The notes under the pieces were generated by a model. That model did not search any database, was not told where the DNA came from, and saw only the letters and a list, made by a program, of their open reading frames with translations. The position numbers and the translations under genes are program-made. From the NCBI GenBank assembly GCA_033398695.1, contig CM065803.1, positions 50,087,501 through 50,151,500 on the forward strand: a stretch of 64,000 nucleotides of DNA. The letters are read 5' to 3'. The stretch comes from Orobanche coerulescens (lineage: Eukaryota > Streptophyta > Magnoliopsida > Lamiales > Orobanchaceae). Of this stretch, positions 30,278 to 42,577 are shown piece after piece. Position 1 is the stretch's first letter. Every line of letters begins with the position of its first letter.

Positions 30278-32026
30278 TAGGTCTTGCGATTGTATATACG
30301 ATATTGGCATTTAGAATGCTCGATTAGATGGTGAATGATTTGGAATCATTTTAGTCATAATCGTGGTATATGTTTTTCATTCGTAATAATTGTATTTTTC
30401 GTAAGTTTATGTCTAAATATAAATCTCAAATTTCTGGGAAATATGATTTATATTGAAGATATGAAAGTCGGAAAATATTGATATTAGATATCCGGTCGAA
30501 AATCTAGCCCCGAATCGTCGTCGGACGACTTTTTGGACAAAAAGGGTAATCCGGCCGAGAGTGACTCGACCGTGTCCTGGGTGACTCGGTCGTGTCCGGC
30601 AGTCTGGCCAAGCCACTGCCAGGCAGACCCGACCGTGTCAGGCGAAACGGTCCGTGTCTGGCCGGCATGCTTCCGGAGGTGACTCGACCGTGTCAGGCGA
30701 CACGGCCGTGTCTGGCAGGAATGTCTAGGACACTGCCGGCACGACCCGACTGTGTCAGGCGACACGGGCCATGTCTGGACGGCAGGCTGCCGGCAGTGAC
30801 TCGGCCATGGCAGGCCATTTTCGCCCCGGCTCGATTTTTCGTGTATTCCTGAAAATTAATCTCCCGCATGTTAAATTGGATTTAATATGATTAAAATGAT
30901 TTATGGTATTTCATTTTATAAGGGAAATTCCATTAATTGGAATAATTGTGGTCGACCGAATTATTTTGAATGATATCATATTACCGATTGTGTGAATCGA
31001 TTGAATCGGTTCGTATTGTTGATTGGATCAATGTATCTCTACGCTCTCCATTTATATAGTATTTATTGGATGAATGCTTTTGAATGGGGATGTGGTTCGT
31101 AGACTTAGTTTTGAATCGTTCGTTTTATTCGATTAGGTTGTAAAGGTCGTTTTGAGCCTATTTATTTTACTAGAAATATTTGTATCTAGGATGCAATTTT
31201 CAATGTAAAATTTATATGTAATGACGAAGACCGGAGGAAGATCTGTTTCAAGAAGATGAATATTCAAGACGAAGACTTGTAATTAGATTACGGAGTTTTT
31301 GTTTTCTAGGAACGGTCCATGAACCACATGTTGGTAGCAACTAGGTTGTGAATGGTTTTTTCATATTGTATAAATGCCACAAACGCGCTTAAATGATTAA
31401 TGTTCAAAGTGTAACGTTAATCGCGAAAATTCTCCCACAACAAATTATTAAGTTTGTAAGGTTTCAAGGTTTTCCTTCCCTCCATCGAGCTTTCGGGAAA
31501 CTGAAATCCAAACCGGATGTGCTATGCTTCCGAGTTATCAGGGTAGTCATTCGGGGAGGACGGATAAATTACCGGGAGCTCATTGGATGCCTTTGGTTGG
31601 AGCAAATTTTATCCCTAGAAACCTGATAGGTTGCCGGATAAGATTCAATTGTGAAACTGATTTATGTCGATGGTATAAACTTAACTTGTTCACAAACCAT
31701 AGAAACCGTATAGGTTGAGGGGAGTGAACAAGGGGAAAAAGAAGATCGAATCATCCATTAGATGGATTGGTGTTGGACACTACCTTATGAAAATTAATAG
31801 ACTAGAAATCTGTTCGGTTGCCCTCTATTAAGATTTATAAAGAACTCGATCACCACTATGAAGTAGTGCGACGATACTTCCGGATTTCACATGGGAGTGT
31901 GTTGTTCCGATAAAAATAGTGGGAGCTGGGTAACAAGAATAGAAAAGACCTTAATTCTATACTCAGAACAAAATTAAACGAGTCACTAATTAATCTGTTA
32001 TACTTAATGCAGACATAACTCTCAAT
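30278..32026 (+). other. Leader of F, no coding potential
   Basis: About 1.75 kb lie between the primer site and gag. A palindrome-rich array occupies 30530-30830. The remainder is AT-rich and without recognisable genes. Confidence 0.7.
30530..30830. repeat. CpG-rich array of ACACGGCCGTGT-type modules
   Basis: Repeated units of the form GTGACTCGACCGTGTCAGGC followed by GACACGGCCGTGTCTGGC recur about four to five times, with arms GACACGG/CCGTGTC. GC content is far above the flanks. Two opposed frames through it are artefacts. Confidence 0.8.
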
Positions 32027-32665
32027 ATGACAATGAATCCACTCGCAATTCTACTCGAGAAGAACACCTTAATCGGACCTAACTTTGTGGATTGGCTCCG
32101 CAATCTGATGATTGTCATCAGTATAGAGGCACTGGGATACGTCTTGGAGACGGACATTCCGGCGCCTCCTGTGCGGACCAGAGCAAATCAGGAAGAGATC
32201 GAAAACCATGAAAAGTGGGTTAAGGATGACATAAAAGTCCGTGCTTACATGATGGCTTCTATGTCTAATGAGCTTCAGAGAGCTCATGAGAAAATGACTT
32301 CTGCTAGGCAGATTCTATCTCACTTAACCGAACTTTATGGTGAGCACAGCAGAACTGCTAGATATGAGATATCCAAGCAACTGTTCGGTGCAAGGATGAA
32401 GGAAGGTGAGAAGGTTGGGGAACACGTCCTCAAAATGATATCCATGATCGAGAGATTGGAGGCTCTTGATTTTAAAATGGATACTTCTCTCCAAACTGAC
32501 CTTATCCTTCAGTCTCTCCCTAATTCCTTCTCACAGTTTGTTATGAACGTCAACTGCAATGAAACTGCATGTAACTTAGCTGGGCTAATGAACAAACTGG
32601 TGACTACTCAGTCTCAGATGAAGACTCCGCGAATGAAAGAGTCTGCCTGGACTTCGGAAGTCTAA
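32027..32665 (+). pseudogene. gag of F
   Basis: MTMNPLAILLEKNTLIGPNF...DWLRNLMIVI is the start of a copia gag (UBN2-like). RQILSHLTELYGEHSRTARY and DLILQSLPNSFSQFV are typical blocks. The frame is open for 212 residues, then a stop at 32663 precedes the zinc-knuckle part. The function would be capsid formation in the cytoplasm. Confidence 0.9.
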
Positions 32666-33143
32666 GAATAAGAAGAAAAAGACTAAGAAGCAGACTGGAC
32701 CACAAGTTAAGGACCTTAAAGGAAAGGGCAAGGCCCCGATGGTTCCAAAAGGTAAGAAGAAGAAAGATACTTGTCTCAAGTGCGGTGAGCTGGGCCACTG
32801 GGCTAGAGACTGTCTGATTCTTCATGGCACTTCAGGTACAAAACTTATAGTTTTGGAAACAAATTGTTCTGCTACTGTATTTTCTACTTCCTGGATACTG
32901 GATTTTGGTGCTAGTTCTCATATTTGTACCGTGAATCAGGATCTGGAACAAAGTAGAAAGCTTGGAGCTGGAGAAGTTATGATCACAATCGAAAGTGGGC
33001 ATAGTGTCGAGGCGACCGACATAGGATCACTTCTTTTGGGTTTAGAATCCGGCTTTGTTTTGACTTTAGAAGATGTACTTGTTTTGCCCAAGGGGAACAA
33101 AAATATTGTATCCATTCCGGTCATGGACCGAAAAGGCTTTTAA
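32666..33143 (+). pseudogene. Zinc knuckle and protease of F
   Basis: A lysine-rich linker leads to the CCHC knuckle CLKCGELGHWARDC. The protease active site reads WILDFGASSHIC where copia enzymes have D-T/S-G; F in place of S/T should kill it. The frame stops after PVMDRKGF at 33141-33143. Confidence 0.88.
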
Positions 33144-33990
33144 TTTTTCATTGGTGATGGTTCTTGCAAAATTTATTTCAGAAATAAACTAGTGGGTATT
33201 GGTACATTGTTAAATGGATTGTATCATCTAAATCTCAGCAACAAAGTAGTTGTGAATACTATGACTAGAAAACGTGGTAGGGATGAAACCAATCAAGTTT
33301 TGAAATGGCATCTTAGACTTGGTCATGTTGGTCAGACCAAGGTTTACAAGATGAAAAAGGATGGACTTATGGGTCCATTGGGATTGGATCCTTTTCATAC
33401 TTGTGAATCTTGCCTTAAAGGCAAAATGACTAAGTCCCCCTTCACATGGACTTTTGAAAGAGCCGCTGATAAACTAGGATTAATCCATACTGACGTATGT
33501 GGTGCTTTAGAAGCAGCACGTGATGGATATCAATATTTCATTACGTTTACGGATGATCATACTAGGTATGGTTATGTATACTTAATGAAACATAAATGTG
33601 AGGCCTTTGAGAAATTCTAGGAATTCAAGGCCCTAGTCGAGAAACAAACTGGTAATCATATCAAAGCACTTTGGTCAGACTGAGGTGGCGAGTATATGAG
33701 TATGGAGTTTGACGAGTTCCTTAAGGAACATGGAATAGTATCACAACTAACACCTCCAGGCACTCCTCAGTTAAATGGTGTGTCATAAAGAAGGTACCAG
33801 ACCTTGTTGGACATGGTCTGTTCCTTGCTAGGCTATTCTGACATACCAATTTACCTGTGGGGGTATACACTCCTGACTGCTGCATATATCTTGAACAGAT
33901 GTCCTTCCAAATCCGTTCCTAAAACTCCACATGAGATGTGAGAGGGTAGGAAACCAAAGTCTTAACCACATTAGGATTTGAGGATGTCCC
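33144..33990 (+). pseudogene. Pre-integrase and integrase of F
   Basis: KWHLRLGHVGQTKV and CESCLKGKMTKSPF give the HHCC zinc-binding region. IHTDVCGAL has the first catalytic aspartate. The second aspartate is in ALWSD, followed by a stop where RGGEY should continue. The catalytic glutamate of NGVSERR is itself a TAA stop (about 33787). The integrase is therefore inactive. Confidence 0.88.
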
Positions 33991-34950
33991 GCCTATGTCA
34001 AGAAGACTAAGGTGGACAAAATGGAAGCGAGGTCCGTGAGGAGACGTTTAATTGGATTCCCACCTGAGACGATGGGTTATCTATTCTACATGCCCAAAGA
34101 TCAAAAGATCGTTGTTGCTTTGCATGCACACTTCCTGGAAGAAGAGTTCATTCAGGAAGGCGGAGCAGGTAGAAATATTTCTTTGGAAGAATAAAATGAA
34201 ACTCCTTAGGAGACACCTGTGCAAGAAAATGGAACCGAGCCTTCTGAAACACAAGTACAACCACCTTGTAGGTCTAGTAGGGTGTCTCATTTACCTGAGA
34301 GGTATAGTTTTATGCACTTATTGGAACTTGGTTTCCACGAGGTTCCAGGTGATAAACAAGAGACCGACCCGCGATTAATAACCTAGCAATGGTGGATGTA
34401 GACTCCATGAAATGGACTGTAGCAGTCTTCATGTAGTTGGGACCTTCGTTTTGACGAGTCGGTCAAAGAGTTTGACTTCGTGCAAAATGAAGAGGAACCT
34501 TGTGTATACAAGAGGGTTAGTGGGAGCAAGATCGCATTCTTAGTACTATATGTAGATGAGATTCTATTAATAGGAAATGATGTGGGAATGCTCAATTCTA
34601 TGAAAGCTTGGCTTTCGAGTAATTTCTCCATGAAAGACTTGGGAGAAGAAACCTATATTCTTGGGATTCGACTCTACTGGGATAGATCGAAGAGAATGAT
34701 AAGTTTTTCCCAAACCATCTATATAGATTAGATCTTAAAGAGGGTTCCTTCTGATGCGACATGGAATAAAACTCACCTTGAAGATGTGTCCTCATAGTGA
34801 GGAACAATGAAAGGAAATGAGTTAGATACCATATGCTTCGGTAGTGGGTAGCCTTATATATACTTTATTGTGTACAAGACCTGACATTGCGCATGCTGGA
34901 AGCGTGGTAAGTATGTTTCCGGCTAACCCAGTCAGGGAACATTAGACCGC
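33991..34950 (+). pseudogene. Integrase tail and deleted RT of F
   Basis: KMEARSVRRRLIGFPPETMGY is the usual segment after the integrase. RT is reduced: about 34375-34440 jumps from VDSMKW to SWDLRFDESVKEFDF, losing most fingers and palm. The catalytic motif reads YVDE instead of YVDD (LVLYVDEILLIGND). Stops follow from 34729. Confidence 0.85.
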
Positions 34951-35480
34951 CGTAAAGAATGTTCTCAAGTACTTTAGAAGTACTAAGAGATCTGATTCTT
35001 ATATATGGTGGTGGAGAACAGAATGTGGTGGGATTCACTGTATTGGACTTCCAAGGACAGAAAGATGATTATATGTCTACTTCTGGATACATTTACTCTT
35101 AATAGAAGAGCAGTATCTTGGCATGGTGCCAAGTATAGCGCGACTGCTGATTCCACCAGTTAGGCTGAGTATAAAGCGGCCTCGGAGGCCTCCAAAGGAA
35201 GGGCTAAGAAGTTACTAGGTAAACTTCTCATGACGCCTTGTGCTGTGTTGTCAGAGCGGTAGGACAGTCCTAGAAGCCGAGGTTTCACAACAGTACCAAA
35301 CATATTGAGAGAGTATAATCTCATAAGAGTATTTGTTCGCAAAGAGATACATTGTGCTGCATAGAGTAGAGTCAATTGACTACGTCGCTAATCTACTGAC
35401 CAAGCTACATTCTCAGATTATCTTGGAGCATAATCTGGAGAACATGGGTATTAGATACCATAGTGTGTGGCATTGAGTGC
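34951..35480 (+). pseudogene. RNase H remnant of F
   Basis: AVSWHGAKYSATADSTS, a stop, then AEYKAASEASK is recognisable as copia RNase H (STAEAEY region). Later pieces match KHIERVYNLI. Frames are broken throughout. Confidence 0.75.
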
Positions 35481-35490
35481 AAGTGGGAGA
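35481..35490 (+). other. Polypurine tract of F
   Basis: AAGTGGGAGA directly precedes the 3' LTR. Confidence 0.85.
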
Positions 35491-35491
35491 T

Positions 35492-37464
35492 TGTTGGGAG
35501 TATGCCCTCGAATGCCCCTAAGAGGATGTTGAGTGAGGGCATTGTACTTGTAATTATGTAAATCATTAATATAAGGTAATGGATGTTTCTTTATTTACTG
35601 GTAGTTACTGGCATTCCTAACTCTTAAATATATATATAGAAACTAGTCCGTGTATTTGAGAGCAAAACATTCCCCTCCTTATTGGATAAGGGGGTAGGCA
35701 CTGGAAAGGTTTATAGCTCAAATACTTAATCGTTCGCAAGTCGATGAAACTTGACTGGGCGTTAAGTTTATGTGAAGACTTGTATGACGTGTTCTTTGAC
35801 ATGGAGAGTGCCTTTCGAACACTAATGGTTAGTGGGAGCACACGTTATAGGTATGCTAATTGGATTAGTATACTCAAACCATCTCAGCCTCGATTCTTCA
35901 CATGGATTTTACTCCGTGACAGTCAATGACGGAATCGAAAGGTTGTCATAGGTATTCGTGAACCTTCGACTTGAGGATTTAATAGGGATGTGCTTGTGAC
36001 GTTAAGATTTTCATTAGAGTAGTTCGACCCTATAAACCAGGAGGTGTGGGTCAACCTCGACGTGCATCTTAAAGGCAAGTAGCAGGTCCTACTGAATACC
36101 AAGATAGAATTCTTTCTCCCGTTAGTGAGCGGGTTATATGTCCTATGCGGTTATTGGCAGATGAGATCATAAGTCTTTGGCCAAAGCATTAGAGCTAGTT
36201 GTATTGGACACACGAGAGCTCAATGATCTCGATTTGCATTAACGCATGCATAACATCAAGTACAGATAGGTTTTGACTGACCGTGATCCTATAACTTGAT
36301 CGGGACATTTGAAAGAAGGGTTTATACGATTACTGGTATCCACGACAGAATGGTTCTTGAATGATCCCACCATTCGTTCTCAGTTGGGGTACAGTGTAGG
36401 CCGCCAGGCTGGCTAGGTGGTGCTACTCCTCTTTGGTTCCTCCCATTGCTGATTGAGATGGACCTACCGAGTCGCGCAGTAGGATTGACGACGGAATGAA
36501 AAGAGCTTAATCTCTCATTATGAATATTAGATATTGGATATCTAATTTGGGACATTGGATGTCTAAATTGATTTATTGTATAAATTAATTTACGGCCTAA
36601 TTAATTAAATAAATTACCGGGTGATTAATTTAATTCATGAATATAATTATTTCTTGGAGAAATTAATTATGTTATTGTGTATTTAATATGATTAATTAAT
36701 TGGATTAATTAATCGGTATAAATACATCGGAATGAAATCGGAGTTTATCTGTTTAGACTCTCGGGAGTTCGAAACGAACCGAACTCGACGGATTCCTTCT
36801 AGAGGCCGGCCCCACTTTTGATCTCTTACCTTTAGTCTTTGTCTTGCTTTGGTGGGTGAAGACTAATCACCTTAGAGATTTGATATCTCTTAAAATAAGG
36901 TATAGTTGATTTTGTGGGATTTGGAACAAAAATATAATGAAGACTATTCCTCACTTCTCCAACACACCATCAGCCGTGAGTTACATTTTGAGAGAGAGAA
37001 AATAGTTTTCTCAATTGTCTTCATCTTGTTCTTCATCTTGTTCTTGAGTTTTCTTGGAGAAAATTCAAGATACATTGAGAGATATATATTATACACTTAG
37101 AGTGCAATAATAAAAGGCTTCATCACTTGATTCTAGCCATAACCTTAGAGATTAATCGGGTATTGTCATTCCGTTCGTTTCTACGGCGCGTGGCAAGTAG
37201 AGACGCGGTGCTTTCGGTGTTGGATCGTTCAAGTGTTTGGAGTGCTTTCGGATCGTAGAGAACTCAAGTAAAGCTTGGGGAATAGCTCAAGATAAGGATA
37301 CCATTTAATCAACGGACTTCAAGGGTGAGTTTCTTACAACTCTTGTTTTTCGTTTATATATTCGTATATACGTAGCTCGATCGATCCTCATAGGGATTCA
37401 GATCGAATTAATTTTTGTTTTACCGCTTCCGATAGGCCTTCGTTTTAAGCACCGAATCCCAACA
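35492..37464 (+). repeat. 3' LTR of F (1973 bp)
   Basis: It is the same length as the 5' LTR with about 100 mismatches by eye, mostly transitions. Confidence 0.93.
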
Positions 37465-37469
37465 CACAG
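37465..37469. repeat. Target site duplication CACAG, right of F
   Basis: It matches 28286-28290. Confidence 0.93.
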
Positions 37470-38025
37470 CATCTTTCTCGAATTCATTATCAGTTATATA
37501 CTGGGACAGAGTCTCATACCATGCTCTAGGGGCTTGCTTAAGTCCATACAGTGCTTTCCTTAGCCTGTATACTAGGTCTCTGCCTTCTGGATTGACAAAC
37601 CCTGGTGGTTGTTCAACATATACTTCTTCAACAAGGTCTCCATTCAGGAATGCATTTTTGATGTCCATTTGGTATACAATGAAGCTCTTATGGGCGACAA
37701 AGGCTAAAAATATCATAATAGCTTCTAGTCTGGCTACAGGGGCAAATGTCTCATCGTAGTCTATGTCTTCTTCCTGTCTATAGCCTTGGGCGACTAGCCG
37801 GGATTTATTCTTGATAATGAGTCAATTTATATCATTCTTGTTTCTAGTTACCCATTTGGTTCCAATTACTGATTGATGCGTAGGTCTGGGTACAAGATAC
37901 CATACATTGTTTCTTTCGAAACCGTTAAGCTCTTCTTCCATAGAAGTAATCCAATGAGAGTTGTTGAGAGCTTCTTTGGTAGAAACAGGTTCGGATTGGG
38001 CTAAGAATACAGCAATAGTGCACAT
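37470..38025 (-). pseudogene. B pol: RT N-terminal half
   Basis: It reads EALNNSHWITSMEEELNGF, NNVWYLVPRP and GTKWVTRNK, then a stop near 37822, then [20 protein letters not shown] with the first RT aspartate, [20 protein letters not shown] and [17 protein letters not shown]. It ends at the F insertion, and the next codons are at 28285. Confidence 0.9.
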
Positions 38026-38370
38026 ATTAAGTATTCTAAGCTCAAATTGAGATTTCCAAATAGGAAATGGAGATATCTCAGACTCGAGGTCTTCCTGCGC
38101 ACATAATACATTTCCTTGTATACTCTATATTCTCCTACGGGTAGAAACACCGGCATCAATATTTCCTATGATCAACTCTTGTGGGTAATCTCTCAACCAT
38201 CTTCTGTCGGGTTCTAATTCGGGGTCCCGTACTGTATCTTGAGTTGCTGTAGTTTTGGATTCAGCTTGTACAACATCGGCTTCATCTACGTCAGTTCTTA
38301 TAGCTGCGGGGTTGATTTCTAGGTCAACGACAGGTTCTATGAGAGTTGGTGGATCAAGGATGGAAAGTTG
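38026..38370 (-). other. Linker between integrase and RT of B, no open frame
   Basis: It is the low-conservation stretch that joins integrase and RT in copia pol. It has stops in all frames and acidic/proline-rich traces. Confidence 0.5.
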
Positions 38371-39318
38371 TTAGATGTTCTGAGAAATGCCTTCTACTCC
38401 TGTAGGATCATGGTGAGGTTCATCGAACACTACATGAACTGATTCCTCAATTGTTAGCTTCCTTTTATTGAAGATCCTGTAAGCTTTGTTAACAGAGGAA
38501 TATCCAATGAATATCCTTTCATCCGATATCTCATCGAAGGTTCTAAGTTGATCCTTACCGTTGTTCAAGATGTAACACCTGCATCCAAATATGTGAAAGT
38601 ACGAAACTAACGGAGTTTTGTTGTTCCATACCTCGTATGCTGTTTTGTTGTGATGCCTGTTGATGATGCAGCGGTTTTGTGTATAGCACGCAGTATTGGT
38701 GGCTTCGCCCGAGAAACTCTGTGGCAACTTACTTGCGGCAATCATTGTTCTTGTTGCTTGCTTCAGCGTCCTGTTCTTTCGCTCGGCAACACCATTTTGT
38801 TGAGGTGTACGGGCAGCTGAGTATTCGTCCTGTATCCCATGTTCTGAACAGTATTGCTCTATAAAGTAGTTAGTGAATTCTGTACCTCTGTCGGAACGAA
38901 TGGACACGATACTCGACCCTTTTTCATTTTGAAGCTTTCTCAGGTGCTCGGGCAGCTTTGATGTTGTTTCCTTCTTCTTGCTTAGGAAAATTCTCCAAGC
39001 ATACCTGGAATAATCATCAACAATAAAAAGACAGCATTTCTTACCTCCCAAACTTACCGGGTCTACAGGACCATAGAGATCCATATGTAGCATTTCCAAA
39101 ACTCTATGGGTGGAAAGGTAGGATTTGATTTTCAGGGTGGTCTTCATTTGCTTGCCTTTCTGACAGGGTCCACGTACGCTGTCTTTTTGGAATAAAACGT
39201 TTGGCAATCCTCTAACCATTCCCTGTCTGGAGAGTTTGTTGATAGTCTTAAGTTGACGTGTGACATCCTCTTGTGCCATAGTCAGCTTAGATCTGCAGTG
39301 CCTTTGGCAACAAAACAA
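38371..39318 (-). pseudogene. B integrase
   Basis: It spans residues from the end of the zinc-binding region (CQKGKQ) through a core with all three catalytic residues visible: HMDLYGPV, IRSDRGTEF and QQNGVAERKNRTL. The tail includes YEVWNNKTPLVSYFHIFGC and ERIFIGYSSVNKAYRIFN. It is the best-kept domain of B, open for about 310 residues. The core motifs are intact although the element is broken elsewhere. Confidence 0.92.
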
Positions 39319-39890
39319 GGAATTGTGGAGCTCGTAGGCATCCAGTCAGCAATATACATATTACCTGATCTGCTTCCTGTGAGCACAACCTCTTTGGTCA
39401 GGATGTTCTTGACTCTACAGTGACCTATATAGAACTTCACCGAACACTGTTTGTCACAGAACTGACTAATACTAAGTAGATTGTACTGTAAGCCTTCAAC
39501 ATAATCTACATCGGTGACTTTGAATTTTCCTACAAGTAGGGTTCCCTTCCATCTTGTTCTTCCTTTAGACTTATCACCGAAGTGCACTTTTGGACCGCGA
39601 CCTTCTACATAATCTGACAGCTTGCTTTTATCTCCTGTCATGTGCCGGGAACATCCGCTGTTGAAGTACCATATGTCCTTCTCCAAAATGTCCTGTATGC
39701 AAACAAGATTTAGGTCCCCTTTGATTGTTGGGTCCATGGATGTTAGTGCCTTTAGGTACCCAGATTTTCCTGACAGCAATAGGTTTACTGTAGGATGGTT
39801 TAGGTCTGTAGTTGCGATTTCTACATGGGGCATATACGTAGTTGCTATAACCATGATAATTATTCTGCATGTAAAATTCAGGTTTATTAT
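39282..39890 (-). pseudogene. B protease and pre-integrase
   Basis: The protease site reads WYFNSGCSRHMTGDKSKLSD; Sirevirus-type enzymes have WYLDSGCSRHMTG, so the catalytic aspartate is changed to asparagine. VHFGDKSKGRTRWKG, LQYNLLSISQFCDK and VVLTGSRSGNMYIADW follow. A shift near 39290 puts the next part into the integrase frame. Confidence 0.88.
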
Positions 39891-40142
39891 TAGTCCAGTA
39901 CAAATGCCGTCTTGGAGGTGGAGCCATTTTCTTTGGCCTTACAGCTGGCCTTCTAGGTCTCCAGTTGGATTCCCAAAGATGTTGTTGACACTGTGAGATT
40001 ACTTGCTTTCGTGAGGGATACTGCGGCTCCTATATCTAATATCTGGGCGTGCTGTACTGAAATTACTGCCGTGCGGTTCTTTGATATTTGGATACAGCTT
40101 TCTTTCTGAATGGCTGTTGGCGCTGTTGATATGCTCGGGGAG

Positions 40143-40617
40143 TAGTGCTGAGAATCAGGACATCCCGAGGTCCCGGTCCCGAGTTTCGAATGTCCCGGTC
40201 CCGAAAATCACCAATTTGGTGGTCCCGGTGTCGGTCCCGATCGGGACTTCGGGAGTCCCGATTCCCGAAATGGGATAAATTTAAGTCCCGGTCCCGGTCC
40301 CGATCCCGATGATAATTTTTGGAAATGTCCCGAATGTCCCAAAATGTCCCGAAATATCGCGAATGTCCCGAAATGTCCCGAAATCAAAAAAGGAAAAAAA
40401 TTGATTGAAATTAGAAATTTCAATCGGGACTTCAGATAGTCCCGATCGGGATTTCGGATAGTCCCGATCGGGATTTCGGGACTCCCGATCCGAAATTACC
40501 AAAATTTAAGGTCCCGGTCCCGGTCCCATAAAATTCAGGACTCGGGGTCCCATTTCCCGTCGGGACTCGGGACGGGACCGGGACTCGGGATTTCCCGATC
40601 CTAAATTCTCACCCATA
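40143..40617. mobile_element. hAT-like MITE (475 bp) in B gag end
   Basis: The ends TAGTGCTGAGAAT and, inverted, TATGGGTGAGAAT form imperfect terminal repeats. The flanks TCGGGGAG (40135-40142) and TCAGGGAG (40618-40625) are an 8 bp duplication with one mismatch, as hAT elements make. Removing it restores GATATGCTCGGGGAGCAT, present uninterrupted in element A (16343-16363). The interior is packed with TCCCG/CGGGA subterminal repeats in both orientations. It codes for nothing; glycine/proline-rich frames across it are repeat artefacts. Confidence 0.8.
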
Positions 40618-40686
40618 TCAGGGAGCATGCTACTGGGTACGCCTAACAGGTCTGAATGACTGGTGATTCCGCTGTCTGGAATATGA

Positions 40687-42470
40687 CTAAGGTGGCGGAA
40701 TGGCAGCTTTTGCTGTTCGCGGTGCAACGGGTTCCTTCACAGGACTCGGAACTTCTTCCAATACAAGAATGGGTTCCACACCCCTAACGAACACAGTACT
40801 AGTTTTCCCTTTATTAGAAAATGAGTTGTATCCTAAGCCACTTTTATCATGAGCATGTTGCCTAGTGCTTAGAATTTCTTCCATTCTTTTAGATGATTTC
40901 TCGAAAGATTTCAAAATGGTCTCAAGTTCTCCTTCTCGTTTTTCGAGAGTTTTTACTTTGGCTTGAAGCAGAACAAAATCATTTGTATTGCGTTCACTAT
41001 GAGATTTAGTCTCACTTAGTTTATGATCAAGTTGATGATTGCTCTCCATGAGTTTTTCATACTCGACTTTGTTGTTTTCACAATCAACAGACATATTTTC
41101 GTAATTTAATTTCAGTAAGTCGTTTTCTTCTTTCAGCTCTAAGATAGAAAGTTGGAGCTGCATATTTTCATTTTTCAATGTCTCATGGGCCTTTTGAATG
41201 TTCTTAAAATCATTCATCATGTTTGCAAAAGTATGAGATGCATTGGTGGGAATAGCTGAGGTTGAGCTTACCTCATCATCGATATCTTCATCTTCCGGAA
41301 TGTCCTTGGCCATAAAGCACATGTAGGCTTTATCTTCGAAATTGTCATCAGATGAATCACAGTCAATGACTACCTGAAGACATTCTTCAGATTTAGATGG
41401 TGCGGGGGAGGCTTCTGATTCACCAATCAGGGCCTTGAGCTTGTTTTTCCAAGCACGTCTTCTTTCATCCTTTTCTTGTTGCTCGGCTTCCGGCAACCTT
41501 TGGACTTTGGGATGAGGACATTTATTCGTGTAATGTCCTGGTTTCCTACAATTATAACATAGGTTAGCATCACCAGAGGAAGTTTCGGTACTTACCTTGT
41601 GAATAGGTTTGGGCCTGTATGGAGTCTTTCCCGACTGCTTGATAAACATCTTTAACTTATGCATGAGGAGCGCCATTTTGTCTTGCGACAGAATGTCGTC
41701 GTTGCTGTCAGCATTCTTGTGAATGGGTTTTGATGAGCTCGGCATGCTGTGTATCTTGTTGGATACAGCGGCTAAGGCTGTAGTCCTGGCGGGAAATTCT
41801 TCAGCTTTCTCTCTCCTGTCTATATCGTACTCAAATGCTTTGAGGTTAGAAAAGAGATCAAAAGTAGATATTTCACTAAGAATGCACAACACACGCATAG
41901 CTGTGGTCTTAATATCCCATCAGGCAGGGAGAGATCTGAAAATTTTTAGGTTTCTCTCCCTTTGGGTGTAAATCTTGCCTAATGCTTCAAGTTCACCAAC
42001 AATGCCAGTGAATCTGAGGTCAAGTTCCTCAAGTGTTTCAGTTGGTTTCATTTCAAAAGATTCAAATTGTTGAGTTAATTTTGAAATCTTGTTTTCTTTT
42101 GAAGCTCAGTTCCCTCACAAATTAACTTGAGTTTATCCCAGATTACCTTGGCTGATTTGTAGCTCTTTACCTTAGAGAAAGTGCCTTTGTTAAGAGTGAC
42201 AAATAGCGCATTCTTCGCGACATTGTTGAGGTTGGCGCGCTTTCTTTCGTTAGAAGTCCATTGTTCGCGCTCTTTCTCGAGCATTTCTGTATGAGCCTGG
42301 CCTTCAATTCTTGGGGACGGATTTACCTTCATGATCTTTATGGGGCCATCATGTATGACAAAAATCATCTCTTCTTGCATTGCTGTAAGATGAGCCTCCA
42401 TCCTAATTCTCCAATCGTCAAACTCGTTAATAGAAAACATGTGGACTTTATTGATCATTGATGTATCCAT
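40687..42470 (-). pseudogene. gag of element B
   Basis: It starts at ATG 42470 with MDTSMINKVHMFSINEFDDW, with NVAKNALFVTLNKGTFSKVK and AKVIWDKLKLICEGTE. After a shift near 42070-41900 a 400-residue stretch has the CCHC knuckle CYNCRKPGHYTNKCPH (about 41530-41570) and an acidic region. A long coiled coil (40880-41250) is rich in L/E/K heptads. The C-terminus is interrupted by the MITE. The start is supported by the same MxTS start in A. Confidence 0.85.
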
Positions 42471-42561
42471 ATGAGAATAAAGGGAAGAAAAAGACTGTTT
42501 AAAAAATAAGTGATTTGGATCTGATTCGGTTAAAAATACGACTGATTCTTTTTAGAATCAA

Positions 42562-42575
42562 CCTCTCTGATACCA
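42562..42575 (-). other. Primer-binding site of B
   Basis: The minus strand reads TGGTATCAGAGAGG, 2 bp after the LTR; this is the initiator tRNA-Met type. Confidence 0.85.
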
Positions 42576-42577
42576 CT

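Larger units (their letters stand above)
28291..37464 (+). mobile_element. F: full-length, decayed Ty1/copia element (9.2 kb)
   Basis: Two 1973 bp LTRs (TGTTGGGA...TCCCAACA), a primer site, a polypurine tract and CACAG duplications define it. The plus-strand order gag, protease, integrase, RT, RNase H is copia-type. By eye the LTRs differ at roughly 100 positions (about 95% identity), so F is older than T1. The coding region has many stops and an internal RT deletion; it cannot supply enzymes. Confidence 0.94.

Noticed and set aside
30484..30852. Two opposed 90-residue frames rich in RPCLAG and SPDTVGS repeats
   Set aside because: Both are translations of the palindrome array in the F leader.
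40208..40727. Glycine/proline-rich and GTFRDI-type open frames
   Set aside because: They cross the TCCCG-rich interior of the hAT-like MITE and follow its repeats, not a protein family.
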